64,000 nucleotides of DNA from CATQHW01 sp965215345 (GCA_965215345.1 CBDCDL010000002.1:2728001-2792000), one strand, 5' to 3'; shown: positions 42,653-51,888, counted from the stretch's first letter. Made by a program: numbers and translations. Notes: generated by a model from the letters alone, not told the origin.

Positions 42653-43504
42653 TCAGCCCCCGGCCCCGGAGTTGACGCCGGCTGCCACGGCAGCCTGCAG
42701 GGAGGGCATCACGTGCCGGTAGTGGGACAGGAATACCTGCTGAATGCCGAAGAAGCGGCGCTCCAGCTCGGCGCCGGCGCGGCCCACGTACCGGAAGTGC
42801 CACGGCTCGTACTGATAGCCGGTGACGTCCTCCAGCCCCTGCGGATAGGAGAGCGAGAATCCGAAGCGCCAGGCATTGGCCAGCACCCACTGTCCCTCGT
42901 GCGTTTCCCCGTAACCCAGGTCGATGCTTCCGAAGTCGATGGCCGTTCCGAGCTGATGCTGGGAGTGGCCGGGTCTCGCAACCAGGGTTGACGCCTGCTC
43001 CAGGCCAAGCTGCTCCACGTTGTAATCGAACAGGAAGTCCTGCCGTGCGTAGGAGCGATAGGCGGAAGAAATCGTCACGTCGGTGCCGGACAGGCGCGCC
43101 GCCGCCGTCATGGCGGCCAGGTCGGGCAGGACGACCGCCCGCAGCCGCATGGACGGCCGCGTGACCGTGAGGCCCCGGCCGTCGAGATCGACCAGATCGG
43201 CAGGCCGGTAGTCCTCGGTGAGCGCGTGTTCCTTGTCGACCAGCACCAGCAGGTCGTCCGGCTGATCGAGCGTCTTGGCCATCAGGTCCAGAAACACGGC
43301 CGGCTCGGCGAGGATCCGTTCCTGAACCGATTCCGGGAGCGGCTCGATCAGAGCCGTCAGCTCCTCCGTCGTGACAGCGAACGCGGCATGCAGCGGCGCC
43401 GGTTCTTCCGGTCCCGCGCAGGCGGACAGCGTGACCGCGGTCGCCAATGCCATCGCCAACGCCCTCCCAAGCCCGGTGTGACAGGTCCGGGTACGGGGGC
43501 ACAC
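42653..43504 (-). CDS. VanY-type D-alanyl-D-alanine carboxypeptidase lipoprotein
   Basis: M15B zinc peptidase that trims the terminal D-Ala of peptidoglycan stems. The signal peptide ends in the lipobox LSAC. The catalytic part (about 140-250) has SSAYRSYARQ, SQHQLGTAIDFG (His and Asp ligands) and EPWHFRYVG (Glu and His). I choose GTG 43504, which gives a proper n-region; TTG 43543 is also open and overlaps the lon stop. Probably co-transcribed with lon. Confidence 0.83.
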   Translation of the reverse strand: MCPRTRTCHTGLGRALAMALATAVTLSACAGPEEPAPLHAAFAVTTEELTALIEPLPESVQERILAEPAVFLDLMAKTLDQPDDLLVLVDKEHALTEDYRPADLVDLDGRGLTVTRPSMRLRAVVLPDLAAMTAAARLSGTDVTISSAYRSYARQDFLFDYNVEQLGLEQASTLVARPGHSQHQLGTAIDFGSIDLGYGETHEGQWVLANAWRFGFSLSYPQGLEDVTGYQYEPWHFRYVGRAGAELERRFFGIQQVFLSHYRHVMPSLQAAVAAGVNSGAGG

Positions 43505-43539
43505 CGGGCCGCCGAGGCCGAACCCTGTGCGGAGGCCGG

Positions 43540-45933
43540 TCAAAGGATGATCTCGACGACCTGTTCCATCGTGCCGACCGGATGGAAGCTGATGCCGCGC
43601 CGCACGCGTTCGGGGATGTCCGCGAGATCCATCTCGTTCGCCCGAGGAACGATGATGTCACGGATACGGTTGCGTTGGGCAGCGATCACCTTCTCCTTGA
43701 GTCCGCCGATCGGCAATACGTCGCCCACCAGCGACAGCTCGCCGGTCATGGCCAGCGAGCGGGCCAGCCGTGCTCCGCACGCCAGCGACAGCAACGCCGA
43801 TGCCATGGTGATTCCCGCCGACGGCCCATCCTTCGGGGTGGCTCCGGCCGGGATGTGCATGTGGATCCGCTGCCCGTCGAAGAATGCGTCATCGATGCCG
43901 AGCCGCCGCGCCGCCTGACGGGTCCAGGAGTAGGCGATGCTTGCCGACTCCTGCATGACGTCGCCCAGTTGCCCGGTCAGTCTGAAGCCGTCGCCGCCCC
44001 TGGTGCCCACCGCCTCGACGGTCAGCACCGCGCCGCCAAGCGGCGTCCATGCCAACCCGGTGGCGGTGCCGACGCGCATGGAGCGCCGCCGGTCGTGGTC
44101 CCGGAACAAGGGCTTGCCGAGGTAGTCGCCGACCTGATCGCGGTCGATCACGAAGCGCGCGCCGTTGGCCGAGCTTCCGTTGCCCGAAGCCGGATCCGTG
44201 TCCGAGGACGGACCGGTCTCCACCACGGTGCGGGCTATCTTGCGGTGGATCTTGTCCAGCGCCTTCTCGAAGTTGCGTACGCCCGCCTCACGGGCATAGC
44301 CGTCGGCGATCTTCAGCAGCGCGGCGCGCCGGTAGCGCACCGCGCCGCGGTCCAGTCCGGCACGGGAGAGCGACTTGGGGATGATGAAGCGGCGGGCGAT
44401 CTCCAGCTTCTCGGTGTCGATGTAGCCGGAGAGGCGGATCATCTCCATGCGGTCCAGCAGCGGCGCCGGGATCGTGTCCTGGGTGTTGGCGGTGGCGATG
44501 AACAGCACGTCGGAGATGTCGAACGGCAGGTCGAGATAGTGGTCGCGGAACGCCGCGTTCTGCTCGGGGTCGAGCACTTCGAGCAACGCCGAGGACGGGT
44601 CGCCCTGGAACGACATGCCGAGCTTGTCGATCTCGTCGATCATGAACACCGGGTTACGCGCTTTCACGATGCGCAGTCCCTGGATGATCTTGCCCGGCAT
44701 GGCGCCGACGTAGGTGCGGCGATGGCCCTTGATCTCGGCCTCGTCACGCATGCCGCCCACGGAGAAGCGGAAGAACTCGCGGCCCAGGGCGCCGGCGATG
44801 GAGCGGCCGATCGAGGTCTTGCCGACGCCGGGCGGACCCACCAGCCCCAGGATCGAGCCGCGGCTTGCGGGGTTGAGCGTGCGCACCGCCAGGTACTCGA
44901 GCATCCGCTCCTTGACGTCGTCGAGTCCGTAGTGGTCGGCGTCGAGCGCGGCGGCGGCGCGCTTCAGGTCGATCTCTTCCGGCGCAGGATCCGCCCACGG
45001 CAGGGTGGCGATCGTCTCCAGGTAGTTGCGCGTGACCACGAACTCGGCCGAGCCGGGATCCATGAGCGCGAACTTCTCCAGCTCGTCCGACACGCGCTCG
45101 GCCACCTCGCCTTCAAGCTGGAGCGACTCGAAGGCTTCCTTGAAACGCTGGTACTCGTCGCTCTTGGCATCGACCGCCATGCCGAGCTCGGCCTTGATCG
45201 CCTTCAGCTCCTCCTTCAGGAAGTACTGCCGCTGGCTCCTGGAGATCTTCTCTTCCAGCTCGCCCTGGATCCGCTTCTGGATCTTCAGCAGTTCCTGCTC
45301 CTTCTTGATGAAGACCAGCACCTGCTCCATCCGCTCGCGCACATCCAGTTCCTCCAGGACGCGCTGCTGCTGTTGGCGGTCGATGTTCAGGATCGACGCC
45401 AGGAAGTCCGCGATCTTCCCCGGCTGGTCGATGTTCACCATGTTCAGCCGCATCTCTTCGGAGAACAGCGGGTTGCCCTCGGAGACCTGCTTCATCTCCG
45501 AGATCAGCGCCCGCGCCAGGGCCTGCACCTCGTCACTGTCGAGGTTCGTGTCGTCCAGAGGCTGTACGGCAGCCACCAGCGGAGGGCCGGCGTCCAGGAC
45601 CTTCGCGATCCGGAAGCGAGTGATGGTGGAGATGAACACGTTCAGCCCACCGTCGGGCAGATTGATCTTGCGGACGACCTTGGCGGCCGTTCCCACCCCG
45701 TGCAGCCGGTCGGGAGCGGGCTGTTCGTCATCCACGTCGCGCGTCAGCACCAGCCCGAGGAACCCGCCGAGCTCCAGCGCGGCGCTGACGGTCGCGGTCT
45801 GGGCGCCGGGCGATGCCACCAGAGGCGTCAGCATGCCGGGGAAGATCGGCTTGCCGGTCAGGGGGAGCACGACCAGGCGGTTGGGAAGCGTGCGTGCCGC
45901 GGGGACGACCTGCCCCGGGGGAGACGGCGGCAT
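43540..45933 (-). CDS. lon: ATP-dependent protease La
   Basis: A 797-residue Lon: N-terminal substrate-binding domain (about 15-215), coiled coil (about 200-270), AAA module with GPPGVGKTSIGRS (about 365) and VFMIDEIDKLG, and protease domain with the catalytic Ser in KDGPSAGITMASALL and Lys in GGLKEKVIAAQRN. Start ATG 45933. A mismatch-poor hairpin element separates it from the divergent recO. Confidence 0.95.
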   Translation of the reverse strand: MPPSPPGQVVPAARTLPNRLVVLPLTGKPIFPGMLTPLVASPGAQTATVSAALELGGFLGLVLTRDVDDEQPAPDRLHGVGTAAKVVRKINLPDGGLNVFISTITRFRIAKVLDAGPPLVAAVQPLDDTNLDSDEVQALARALISEMKQVSEGNPLFSEEMRLNMVNIDQPGKIADFLASILNIDRQQQQRVLEELDVRERMEQVLVFIKKEQELLKIQKRIQGELEEKISRSQRQYFLKEELKAIKAELGMAVDAKSDEYQRFKEAFESLQLEGEVAERVSDELEKFALMDPGSAEFVVTRNYLETIATLPWADPAPEEIDLKRAAAALDADHYGLDDVKERMLEYLAVRTLNPASRGSILGLVGPPGVGKTSIGRSIAGALGREFFRFSVGGMRDEAEIKGHRRTYVGAMPGKIIQGLRIVKARNPVFMIDEIDKLGMSFQGDPSSALLEVLDPEQNAAFRDHYLDLPFDISDVLFIATANTQDTIPAPLLDRMEMIRLSGYIDTEKLEIARRFIIPKSLSRAGLDRGAVRYRRAALLKIADGYAREAGVRNFEKALDKIHRKIARTVVETGPSSDTDPASGNGSSANGARFVIDRDQVGDYLGKPLFRDHDRRRSMRVGTATGLAWTPLGGAVLTVEAVGTRGGDGFRLTGQLGDVMQESASIAYSWTRQAARRLGIDDAFFDGQRIHMHIPAGATPKDGPSAGITMASALLSLACGARLARSLAMTGELSLVGDVLPIGGLKEKVIAAQRNRIRDIIVPRANEMDLADIPERVRRGISFHPVGTMEQVVEIIL

Positions 45934-45944
45934 GCATGCAAGGT

Positions 45945-46068
45945 AGGAGCTTGTCGCTGGCGCGACAACCTCCTCGCCCGCACACCGCTGCCGAGGGCAG
46001 CGCTGTGCGCCCAGCCGCGCCGTCCATAGGAGCTTGGAGCTTGTCGCTTGCGCGCCAACCTCCTATGG
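45945..46068. repeat. Hairpin element pair, copy C
   Basis: Unit one has arms AGGAGCTTGTCGC and GCGACAACCTCCT (45945-45974), 12 of 13 paired. Unit two (46024-46068) has CCATAGGA and TCCTATGG as outer arms and the core GAGCTTGTCGCTTGCGCGCCAACCTCC. The CGCTTGCGCG loop matches that of copy B. Located between divergent lon and recO; the proposed recO start lies in unit two. Confidence 0.65.
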
Positions 46069-46848
46069 TGCGGGATCGCCCGTGCCCGTGCCCGTGCCCT
46101 GACGCGCCGCCACCTCATCTCGCCGGCTCTCGTTCTGCGCACGACTCCGGTCGGCGAGATCAACCGCCTGGTAACGTTCCTCAGCCCTTCGTTCGGGCTG
46201 GTGCGGGCCATGGCGTACGGCGCCGCCAAGACGACCAGCCGCCTGCGCCTGACCACGCTGCTGTTCATGCACGCCAACCTGCGCCTGTACCGCGATCCGG
46301 TCAAGGATCAGTACAAGATCACGGAGATCACCTGCCGGGACGAGTTCGGAGGCATTCGCGCAAGCGTGCCGCGCTACTTCGCGGCATCTCTGTGGGCGGA
46401 GGTGGTGCTCCGGTCGCCCGGCGCGGCGGATCCGGCCGATCTGTACCGGCTGCTGCTCGGCTGCCTGCTGGCGCTGCATTCGTCCGAACGGGACGCACAG
46501 CGCGCCCTGTCCGTCCAGTTCATCTGGCGCTACCTCGGCTACTCCGGCCTGCAACCCGATCTGCACGTCTGCGCGGCGTGCGATCGGGCGCTGGCGCCGT
46601 CGGTACCCGGCTATCTCTCCGATCGGTACGGTGACATGCGGTGCGCGGACTGCTCGTTTCCCGCCGATGCGGCGTTCAGCCCGGGCGCGCGCGCCTACCT
46701 CGGCCACACGGAACAGCTCACCCCGGACCGAGCCGCGGCGGTGCGCCTGCAGGACGACCGCGGGCTGGCCAGCGTCATGTATCGCATGGTGCAGCGCGCG
46801 CTCGATGCGCCGCTGACGGCGCTGCAGTCGGGCGTGGGCGTTCTGTAA
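46048..46848 (+). CDS. recO: DNA repair protein RecO
   Basis: Recombination mediator that loads RecA in the RecFOR pathway. The N-terminal OB part has ALVLRTTPVGEINRLVTFLSPSFGLVRAMAYGA, then a helical domain. A zinc site is formed by CAACDRALAP and CADC (about residues 178-195). TTG 46048 is the only listed start, but the first 18 residues look non-coding and lie in the hairpin element. Translation may begin nearer LTRRHLISPALV, at about 46099. The stop overlaps thpR by one base. Confidence 0.87.
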   Translation: MRANLLWCGIARARARALTRRHLISPALVLRTTPVGEINRLVTFLSPSFGLVRAMAYGAAKTTSRLRLTTLLFMHANLRLYRDPVKDQYKITEITCRDEFGGIRASVPRYFAASLWAEVVLRSPGAADPADLYRLLLGCLLALHSSERDAQRALSVQFIWRYLGYSGLQPDLHVCAACDRALAPSVPGYLSDRYGDMRCADCSFPADAAFSPGARAYLGHTEQLTPDRAAAVRLQDDRGLASVMYRMVQRALDAPLTALQSGVGVL

Positions 46849-47396
46849 TGGCGCGCGTGTTCTTCGGCCTGCCGGTGCCGGACGGCGCACGGGACCGCCT
46901 GGCGGCGTGGCGCTCGGCGGTCGGCGCGGAGCTGCCGGACGCGCGGCTGATCGATCCGGCCGATCTGCACGTGACGCTGCATTTCGTCGGCGAGGTGGGT
47001 GACGAGGAGGCGGGCAGGCTGAGTGGGATCTGCCGGGAGGTCGCCGGGCAGGCGGCGCCGGTTGAGGCGACGTTCACGGGGCTGGGGCTGCTGCCGTCGC
47101 CTTCACGGCCGCGTGTGGTGCATCTCGGCGTGGAGGACGGCGCCGGCGCGCTGCGCGCTTTGGCATGCGCGCTCCGCCTGCGGCTTGGCGCGAGCGAGGG
47201 CCGGAGGTTCCTGGCCCACGTCACCTTGGCGCGCGTGCGCCGCGTTCCGCGGCAGGCGGGTGAACGCCTCTGCCGGCTGTGTCCGCCGCCGGCGCGCGGC
47301 ACGTTCCGTTCGCTGGTGCTCTTCCAGTCGGAACTGCTGCCGGGGGGTGCGGCCTACCGTCCGCTGCAGACGGCCGATCTGGGCGGCGCCGCGTGA
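46848..47396 (+). CDS. thpR: RNA 2',3'-cyclic phosphodiesterase
   Basis: 2H phosphoesterase family (LigT-like). The two catalytic HxTx motifs are HVTLHF (about residues 43-48) and HVTLAR (about 124-129). It has 182 residues, normal length, and starts MARVFFGLPVPD. It opens or hydrolyses 2',3'-cyclic phosphate ends; the biological role is not settled. It overlaps recO and recJ, giving a recO-thpR-recJ operon. Confidence 0.9.
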   Translation: MARVFFGLPVPDGARDRLAAWRSAVGAELPDARLIDPADLHVTLHFVGEVGDEEAGRLSGICREVAGQAAPVEATFTGLGLLPSPSRPRVVHLGVEDGAGALRALACALRLRLGASEGRRFLAHVTLARVRRVPRQAGERLCRLCPPPARGTFRSLVLFQSELLPGGAAYRPLQTADLGGAA

Positions 47397-49105
47397 ACGG
47401 CGACACCGCCGGCGGCTGGATGCTGCCGAGCGCGGAGCCGGCCACGGTCCGCGCGCTGGCCGACCGGCACAAGCTGGACCCGCTCCTGGCGGCGGTGCTG
47501 GTACGACGCGGCATCACGGCGCCGGTGGAGGTGGATGCGTTTCTCGGGCGCGGCCCGCTGACGCCGGTTCGCATCGACGGCATGCGGGCCGCGGTGGAGC
47601 GTATCGGCCGCTGCGCGGGGCGGCAGGTATTCGTGTACGGCGACCCGGACGTGGACGGCATCGCCGCGACGGCGATCATGGTCGAGCTGCTGCGCCGGGC
47701 AGGCGCGCGGGTGCGATGGCGGATTCCGCCGGGCGGACGCCACGGCGTGCCCGACGGCGGGGTGCGGGAGGCTCGCACGGCGGGCGCGGCGCTCGTGGTC
47801 TGCGTGGACTGCTCGATCGGACCGGCAGAGTCTCGGGAAGCGACCCGGAGCGGCATCGACGTGCTCGTGGTCGACCATCACCCGCCGCTCGATTCTCTCC
47901 CGCCCGATTCCCTGCCGGACACGGCGCTGGTGCTCAATCCCGCGCTCTCGGGACGAGAAGGTTCGGACGGCCTGGCGGCCGGCGCGGTGGCGCTGAAGCT
48001 CGCCGAGGCGGTGTGGCGGGCGTCCGGCGAGGGTGGCGCGCACCCGGTGATCGCCGCCGGGCTTCCGTACGATCTGGCCATGCTCGCAACGCTCGCCGAT
48101 CGGATTCCGCTCACCGGCGAGAGCCGGCGTATCACCGCTCTCGGGCTCGACATGCTGGCGGGGTCGAACCGCCCCGGGCTTCTGGAGCTGTGGCTGCAGG
48201 TGGGACGGTCCGTGCCGGTGCCGACCGCCGATCAGGTCAGCCGTGTCCTGAACCCCGTGATCGGCTCGGCCGGCCGTTACGGCGAGGGCGACGCCGCGGT
48301 GCAGTTGCTCGTGAGCCGGTCGCGCGGCGAGTGTGTGGAGCTGTCGGATCGGCTGCGGGAGCTCGATGCGCGCCGCCGTCGCGAGAGCGCGGCTGCCTGG
48401 CGCCGGCTGCTGCCCCGGGCGCGCCACCTCGCGCGCGAACTCCCGGAGGCGCGTTGCCTGGTGGTCGTCGACCGGCAGCTTGCGCGGGGACTGACCGGCC
48501 CCCTCGCCTACCGGCTGAGCCGCCTTCTGGATCGCTCGGTGGCGGTCGTCGCTTACGATGACGGCTCCATCTGCGGATCGATTCGGAGCCCCGACCGTGG
48601 TGCGAACGCACTGCTGCTCCTGGCCGAGACGGACGGCCTGCTCACATCGCGCGGCGGCCACCGGAGTGCCGGAGGCTTCATGGCGCCGGAGGCAACCCTC
48701 GCCGAGTTGCGCCGGCGATGGTCCGGCCGGCGCCCGGGCGCAGCGCACGGCAGTCGCGAGCGGGCGCGGGTGCTGGATGCCGAGGTTCCGGCACACGAGC
48801 TGACGCCGGCGCTGGACCGGCTCGCCGCGGCGGTCGAGCCGACGGGAATCGGCAACGGGCCGCTGACGCTCCGGACGCGAGGACTCGAGGTGTCGGAAGT
48901 GAGTCTGGTCGGCCGTGCCTCCGAGCACTGCAAGCTGTTGCTGGATACCGGAGCGTATCGATGGCCGGCGCTGTATTGGGGCGCCGGCCCCCGGGCCGGC
49001 GACTTCGGTCCGGGCGACACCGTCGACGTCGTGTACCGGCTGGAGCCCGATTACTCGGACGGCGAACGCCGGCTGCATATGGTTGTGCTCGACGTGTGCC
49101 GATGA
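47393..49105 (+). CDS. recJ: Single-stranded-DNA-specific exonuclease RecJ
   Basis: 5'-3' ssDNA exonuclease of the DHH family, 570 residues. Motifs: VFVYGDPDVDGIAATAIM (about 81-98), VCVDCSIG, VVDHHPP (about 161-167), and GGHRSAGGFM in the DHHA1 part. A C-terminal OB domain follows. Motif I has Pro between the first two Asp, a small deviation. Start GTG 47393 overlaps the thpR stop. It acts with RecO in gap repair. Confidence 0.91.
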   Translation: MNGDTAGGWMLPSAEPATVRALADRHKLDPLLAAVLVRRGITAPVEVDAFLGRGPLTPVRIDGMRAAVERIGRCAGRQVFVYGDPDVDGIAATAIMVELLRRAGARVRWRIPPGGRHGVPDGGVREARTAGAALVVCVDCSIGPAESREATRSGIDVLVVDHHPPLDSLPPDSLPDTALVLNPALSGREGSDGLAAGAVALKLAEAVWRASGEGGAHPVIAAGLPYDLAMLATLADRIPLTGESRRITALGLDMLAGSNRPGLLELWLQVGRSVPVPTADQVSRVLNPVIGSAGRYGEGDAAVQLLVSRSRGECVELSDRLRELDARRRRESAAAWRRLLPRARHLARELPEARCLVVVDRQLARGLTGPLAYRLSRLLDRSVAVVAYDDGSICGSIRSPDRGANALLLLAETDGLLTSRGGHRSAGGFMAPEATLAELRRRWSGRRPGAAHGSRERARVLDAEVPAHELTPALDRLAAAVEPTGIGNGPLTLRTRGLEVSEVSLVGRASEHCKLLLDTGAYRWPALYWGAGPRAGDFGPGDTVDVVYRLEPDYSDGERRLHMVVLDVCR

Positions 49106-49123
49106 TGAAGGTGGCGCGCGGGT

Positions 49124-49151
49124 TTGACAGGACCGCGTCTCGCGCTATCAT
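49124..49151 (+). promoter_or_regulatory. Strong promoter for rpsU
   Basis: A perfect TTGACA (49124-49129) is followed after 16 nt by TATCAT (49146-49151, five of six). It lies about 55 nt before the rpsU start region. Confidence 0.75.
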
Positions 49152-49206
49152 GGGATACTTGCGGAATCGCCCGGCGCGTCGTGTCGGGCGGCACGCGAAG
49201 GAGGAT

Positions 49207-49423
49207 ATGGGCCATAGCGTTCGTACAGGTCGGTGAAGAGGAACTACTCGAGAAGGCGTTGAAGCGATTCAAGAGGATCGTGGAGAAGGAAGGGATCGTC
49301 CGCGAATGGAAACGGCGCGAGTACTTCGAGAAGCCGTCGACCGTTCGCAACAAGCGGCGCAAGGCGATGGAGCGCAAGCGTCTGAAGAAACTGCGCAAGA
49401 TCCAGACCCAGCAGAAGCGCTGA
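49207..49423 (+). CDS. rpsU: 30S ribosomal protein S21, start frame disrupted
   Basis: Small-subunit protein. The body (FVQVGEEELLEKALKRFKR, then a long basic helix) is intact to 49423, but no ATG, GTG or TTG lies in frame just upstream of it. ATG 49207 follows AAGGAGG but is one frame off and ends at 49236. Removing one G from GGG 49209-49211 gives MAIAFVQVGEEE and 71 residues, as expected. An ATA start at 49214, 9 nt after the Shine-Dalgarno, is a less likely alternative. Confidence 0.85.
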
Positions 49424-49435
49424 GCACAGCAGGCG

Positions 49436-49465
49436 CGACCGGAGAGCGATCCGCTCGCCCGGTCG
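49436..49465 (+). terminator. Hairpin downstream of rpsU
   Basis: Outer arms CGACCGG/CCGGTCG and inner arms GAGCG/CGCTC form an almost continuous stem with loop ATC, 12 nt after the rpsU stop. It has no clear T-run. Confidence 0.4.
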
Positions 49466-49524
49466 GTAGCCGTGGCGGCACCGCGACGGAACAGCCCGCG
49501 ACGGAACAACCGTTGCGACCCCTG

Positions 49525-49554
49525 TTGACGAGGAGTCGCCAGCCACGGTATACT
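49525..49554 (+). promoter_or_regulatory. Promoter for initiator tRNA
   Basis: TTGACG (49525-49530) and TATACT (49549-49554) are separated by 18 nt, each five of six consensus bases, ending about 16 nt before the tRNA. Confidence 0.7.
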
Positions 49555-49570
49555 ACCCCTTGAAAGAAGA

Positions 49571-49643
49571 CGCAGGGTAGAGCAGTTGGCAGCTCGTCGG
49601 GCTCATAACCCGGAGGTCGCAGGTTCGAATCCTGCCCCTGCTA
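49571..49643 (+). tRNA. Initiator tRNA-fMet (anticodon CAU)
   Basis: CGCAGGG and CCCTGCT pair except for a C1-T72 mismatch, the initiator hallmark. The anticodon stem has three G-C pairs, CGGGCTCATAACCCG, another initiator feature. The T-arm is GCAGGTTCGAATCCTGC and the discriminator is A. Confidence 0.95.
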
Positions 49644-49907
49644 TCCTTTGTCGCAGTGCCTTCGGTGCTGCCACGACCCGTTAGCCGGGTCGAACCGTTG
49701 GCTTGGTCATTCCGGGCCCCGGTCATCCCGGGCCCGGACATGCCGGGAGGTATCTTGGCGGCAGGGTTCCGACGTCATGCCGATGCCTATCACCCGCGTC
49801 CCCGATCACCGGCGCGGACCCATCACCAGCGGTCGCATGTCCCGAGCGGCCGGAAGTCGGCTCTTCGTAACCGGGGAATCCAGCCCCGGGATCTTCGTAC
49901 GGGGAAG
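49644..49907. other. Spacer between convergent tRNA genes
   Basis: No gene is seen. A tight hairpin CGACCCG-TTAGC-CGGGTCG (49674-49692) could end the tRNA-fMet transcript. A short direct repeat GGTCATTCCGGGCCC / GGTCATCCCGGGCCC lies near 49707-49737. Confidence 0.5.
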
Positions 49908-49980
49908 TAGCGGCGAAGGGACTCGAACCCCTGACCCAGCGGATATGAGCCGCTTGCTCTACCAACTGAGCTACGCCGCC
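49908..49980 (-). tRNA. tRNA-Met (elongator) or tRNA-Ile2 (anticodon CAU)
   Basis: On the minus strand the acceptor GGCGGCG pairs with CGCCGCT. The anticodon stem AGCGG/CCGCT encloses CTCATAT, giving CAT. The T-arm is CAGGGGTTCGAGTCCCT. It lacks the initiator mismatch. The window cannot decide between elongator Met and the lysidine-modified Ile form; overall appearance favours Met. Confidence 0.9.
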
Positions 49981-50100
49981 ATACGCCTGAGATAAGCGCA
50001 CTCGGGACGCGATGTCAAGCTCGGATCCGGTCGCGCGCGGCGTGTGTCCCCTGCCGGCGCGGCCTGCCGCCGGGGGCAGCAGGCTCCGGGCCGTACCAAC

Positions 50101-51888
50101 ATGAAAACCGTCGCACTGAGCGAAGTGTCCGGCAGGGAACGGCGCCGGCAGCAGCGGCTGATTTTCATCGGGACGCTGGCGGCAGCGGTCGCCGTCTTCT
50201 ACCTGGTACGACTGATCGCTGGCGTCGAGCCGGGGGTCCGCCTCGATGGCGCCATCGCCGGCGTACCGGTCCGCCCGCTCGATCGCGTGCTCATCCCGGT
50301 TGTGTCAGCCGGAATGCTGGCCGCCGGCTGCTTCCTGGTCGGCGGCGTTTCCTACCGGTCGGCATGCCGGATGGCGTCGCTGGCGGCCTTCACGCACGCG
50401 GTCACGGTTGCCACGCGCCCGTTCTCTTCCGAGTCCGTGCTCACTCACATACTGGGGCAGGCAGGAACGCTCACTCCCTGGCTCCTGGCCATGGCGGTCC
50501 TGGCGATGCCGCAGAGCCGCCTGTCGCGGCGCCTCCGGATCGCCACCGTCGCGGGCGGGCTGGCCTTTCCCGCGTTGATTGCGGTGTTCCACATCGCCTC
50601 CTTCTCGGCGGCGACCGGGGGAGACCCCGGTTGGCTGGCGCGTCACGAGTTCGCGGGCACCGTGGCCGACGTGGGTACGGCGGTCGCGCTGGTGATCGCC
50701 CTGGGCCTGCTGATCACGGCGTACCGCCGCGCGCGGAGACCTCATACGCGGGAACCCGTCCTGTGGACGATCGGCGGCATGCTGGTGTCGCTGCCCGCGT
50801 ACCTGCTGCTGCGCCTTCCGGCTGACGTTGCGGAGAGCGTCGTCCCCGTACGCGCCGGTGCGATTGCGGATCTCCTGCTGCTGTCGCTGCCGGCGTTCTT
50901 CCTGGTCGGTACCCGGCACATCCCCGGCGTCGACCGGCGCCGCGGGATCAACCGTTTCTGGGCGACGGCGATCGTCCTGGCGCTCCTGCTGCTGGTCGTC
51001 GCGGTCGCGGGCGACTACCCGCAACGGCAGATCGAGGCCAGCTACGGGCTGAGCGACCAAGTCGCCGGGTTGCTGGTGCTCAGCCCGCTGTTCGTGGCGT
51101 TGCTCGTGCTCCATGCCGCTCTGGTGCGCGCGTTCGACCGAAAGGATGGCGCAGCGCCCGCGCAGGAATCGGGGCGTGGAGCTGGGGAGGGCGCGCGCTG
51201 GGTGCGCGATCTGCGCGTGCTGACGCGGGCGCTGCACCGCTCGCTCGGCGGCTCCATGACCGCGACCGCGGGCGTCCTGGATGCTCTGGAGGCCGAGCTG
51301 GAGGCCGAGCGCGACGGATCCCGATCGCCGGCCGCCGCTCCGCTGCGGTTGCCGGGCGGCGCGCTCGACACCATCCGCGGGTTTCGCGAGAAGGCGCTCA
51401 CCGTCCTGGCGGCGCTGCGCAGGCTCGATGACAGTACCAGGGCCGGCGGCGCGGTGGTCGCCGTGCAGGTCTCCGACCTGTTCGCGGCGGCATACCGGCG
51501 CGCCGGGCGGCGCAGCCACCTGAGGGCGGAGATGACCGAAGGGGGCGAGCTGGTCGTGGCCTGCGATCCCGGCGAGCTGTCGCGGGCTCTCGCCGAGTTG
51601 CTGGTGAACGCGGAGGAGGCGGGCGTTCGTGCTCGCTCGCGGATTATCATGAGGGCCCTCGAACGTGGGAACAACATCGTGATCGAGATCCAGGATTCGG
51701 GCGCCCGACCTCTCGGGCCGGGACGCTCGCGCGTGTTCGATCCGTTCTACTCGACCAAGCCCGGTCACCACGGATTGGGCCTCTACATCAGCCGAGCGCT
51801 GATCGAGCACAACGGCGGCTCGTTGGTGCTGGAGCGGGGACCGGACGGCACCTGCGCGGTCGTGACTCTGCAGGCGGCCGGTTCGTGA
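50101..51888 (+). CDS. Membrane histidine-kinase-like protein with HATPase domain
   Basis: 595 residues. The N-terminal half has seven to eight hydrophobic helices (about 18-38 up to about 355), resembling a multi-pass sensor. The C-terminal part is a GHKL ATPase: N-box ELLVNAEEAG, G1 IQDSGARPLGP, F-box FDPFYSTKPG, and G2 HHGLGLYISRALIEHNGG. The dimerisation helix has RALHRSLGG, and I cannot see a standard H-box, so the phospho-acceptor is uncertain. No response regulator is adjacent. ATG 50101 is chosen; upstream codons are arginine/glycine-rich spacer. It overlaps rnhA by 4 nt. Confidence 0.75.
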   Translation: MKTVALSEVSGRERRRQQRLIFIGTLAAAVAVFYLVRLIAGVEPGVRLDGAIAGVPVRPLDRVLIPVVSAGMLAAGCFLVGGVSYRSACRMASLAAFTHAVTVATRPFSSESVLTHILGQAGTLTPWLLAMAVLAMPQSRLSRRLRIATVAGGLAFPALIAVFHIASFSAATGGDPGWLARHEFAGTVADVGTAVALVIALGLLITAYRRARRPHTREPVLWTIGGMLVSLPAYLLLRLPADVAESVVPVRAGAIADLLLLSLPAFFLVGTRHIPGVDRRRGINRFWATAIVLALLLLVVAVAGDYPQRQIEASYGLSDQVAGLLVLSPLFVALLVLHAALVRAFDRKDGAAPAQESGRGAGEGARWVRDLRVLTRALHRSLGGSMTATAGVLDALEAELEAERDGSRSPAAAPLRLPGGALDTIRGFREKALTVLAALRRLDDSTRAGGAVVAVQVSDLFAAAYRRAGRRSHLRAEMTEGGELVVACDPGELSRALAELLVNAEEAGVRARSRIIMRALERGNNIVIEIQDSGARPLGPGRSRVFDPFYSTKPGHHGLGLYISRALIEHNGGSLVLERGPDGTCAVVTLQAAGS

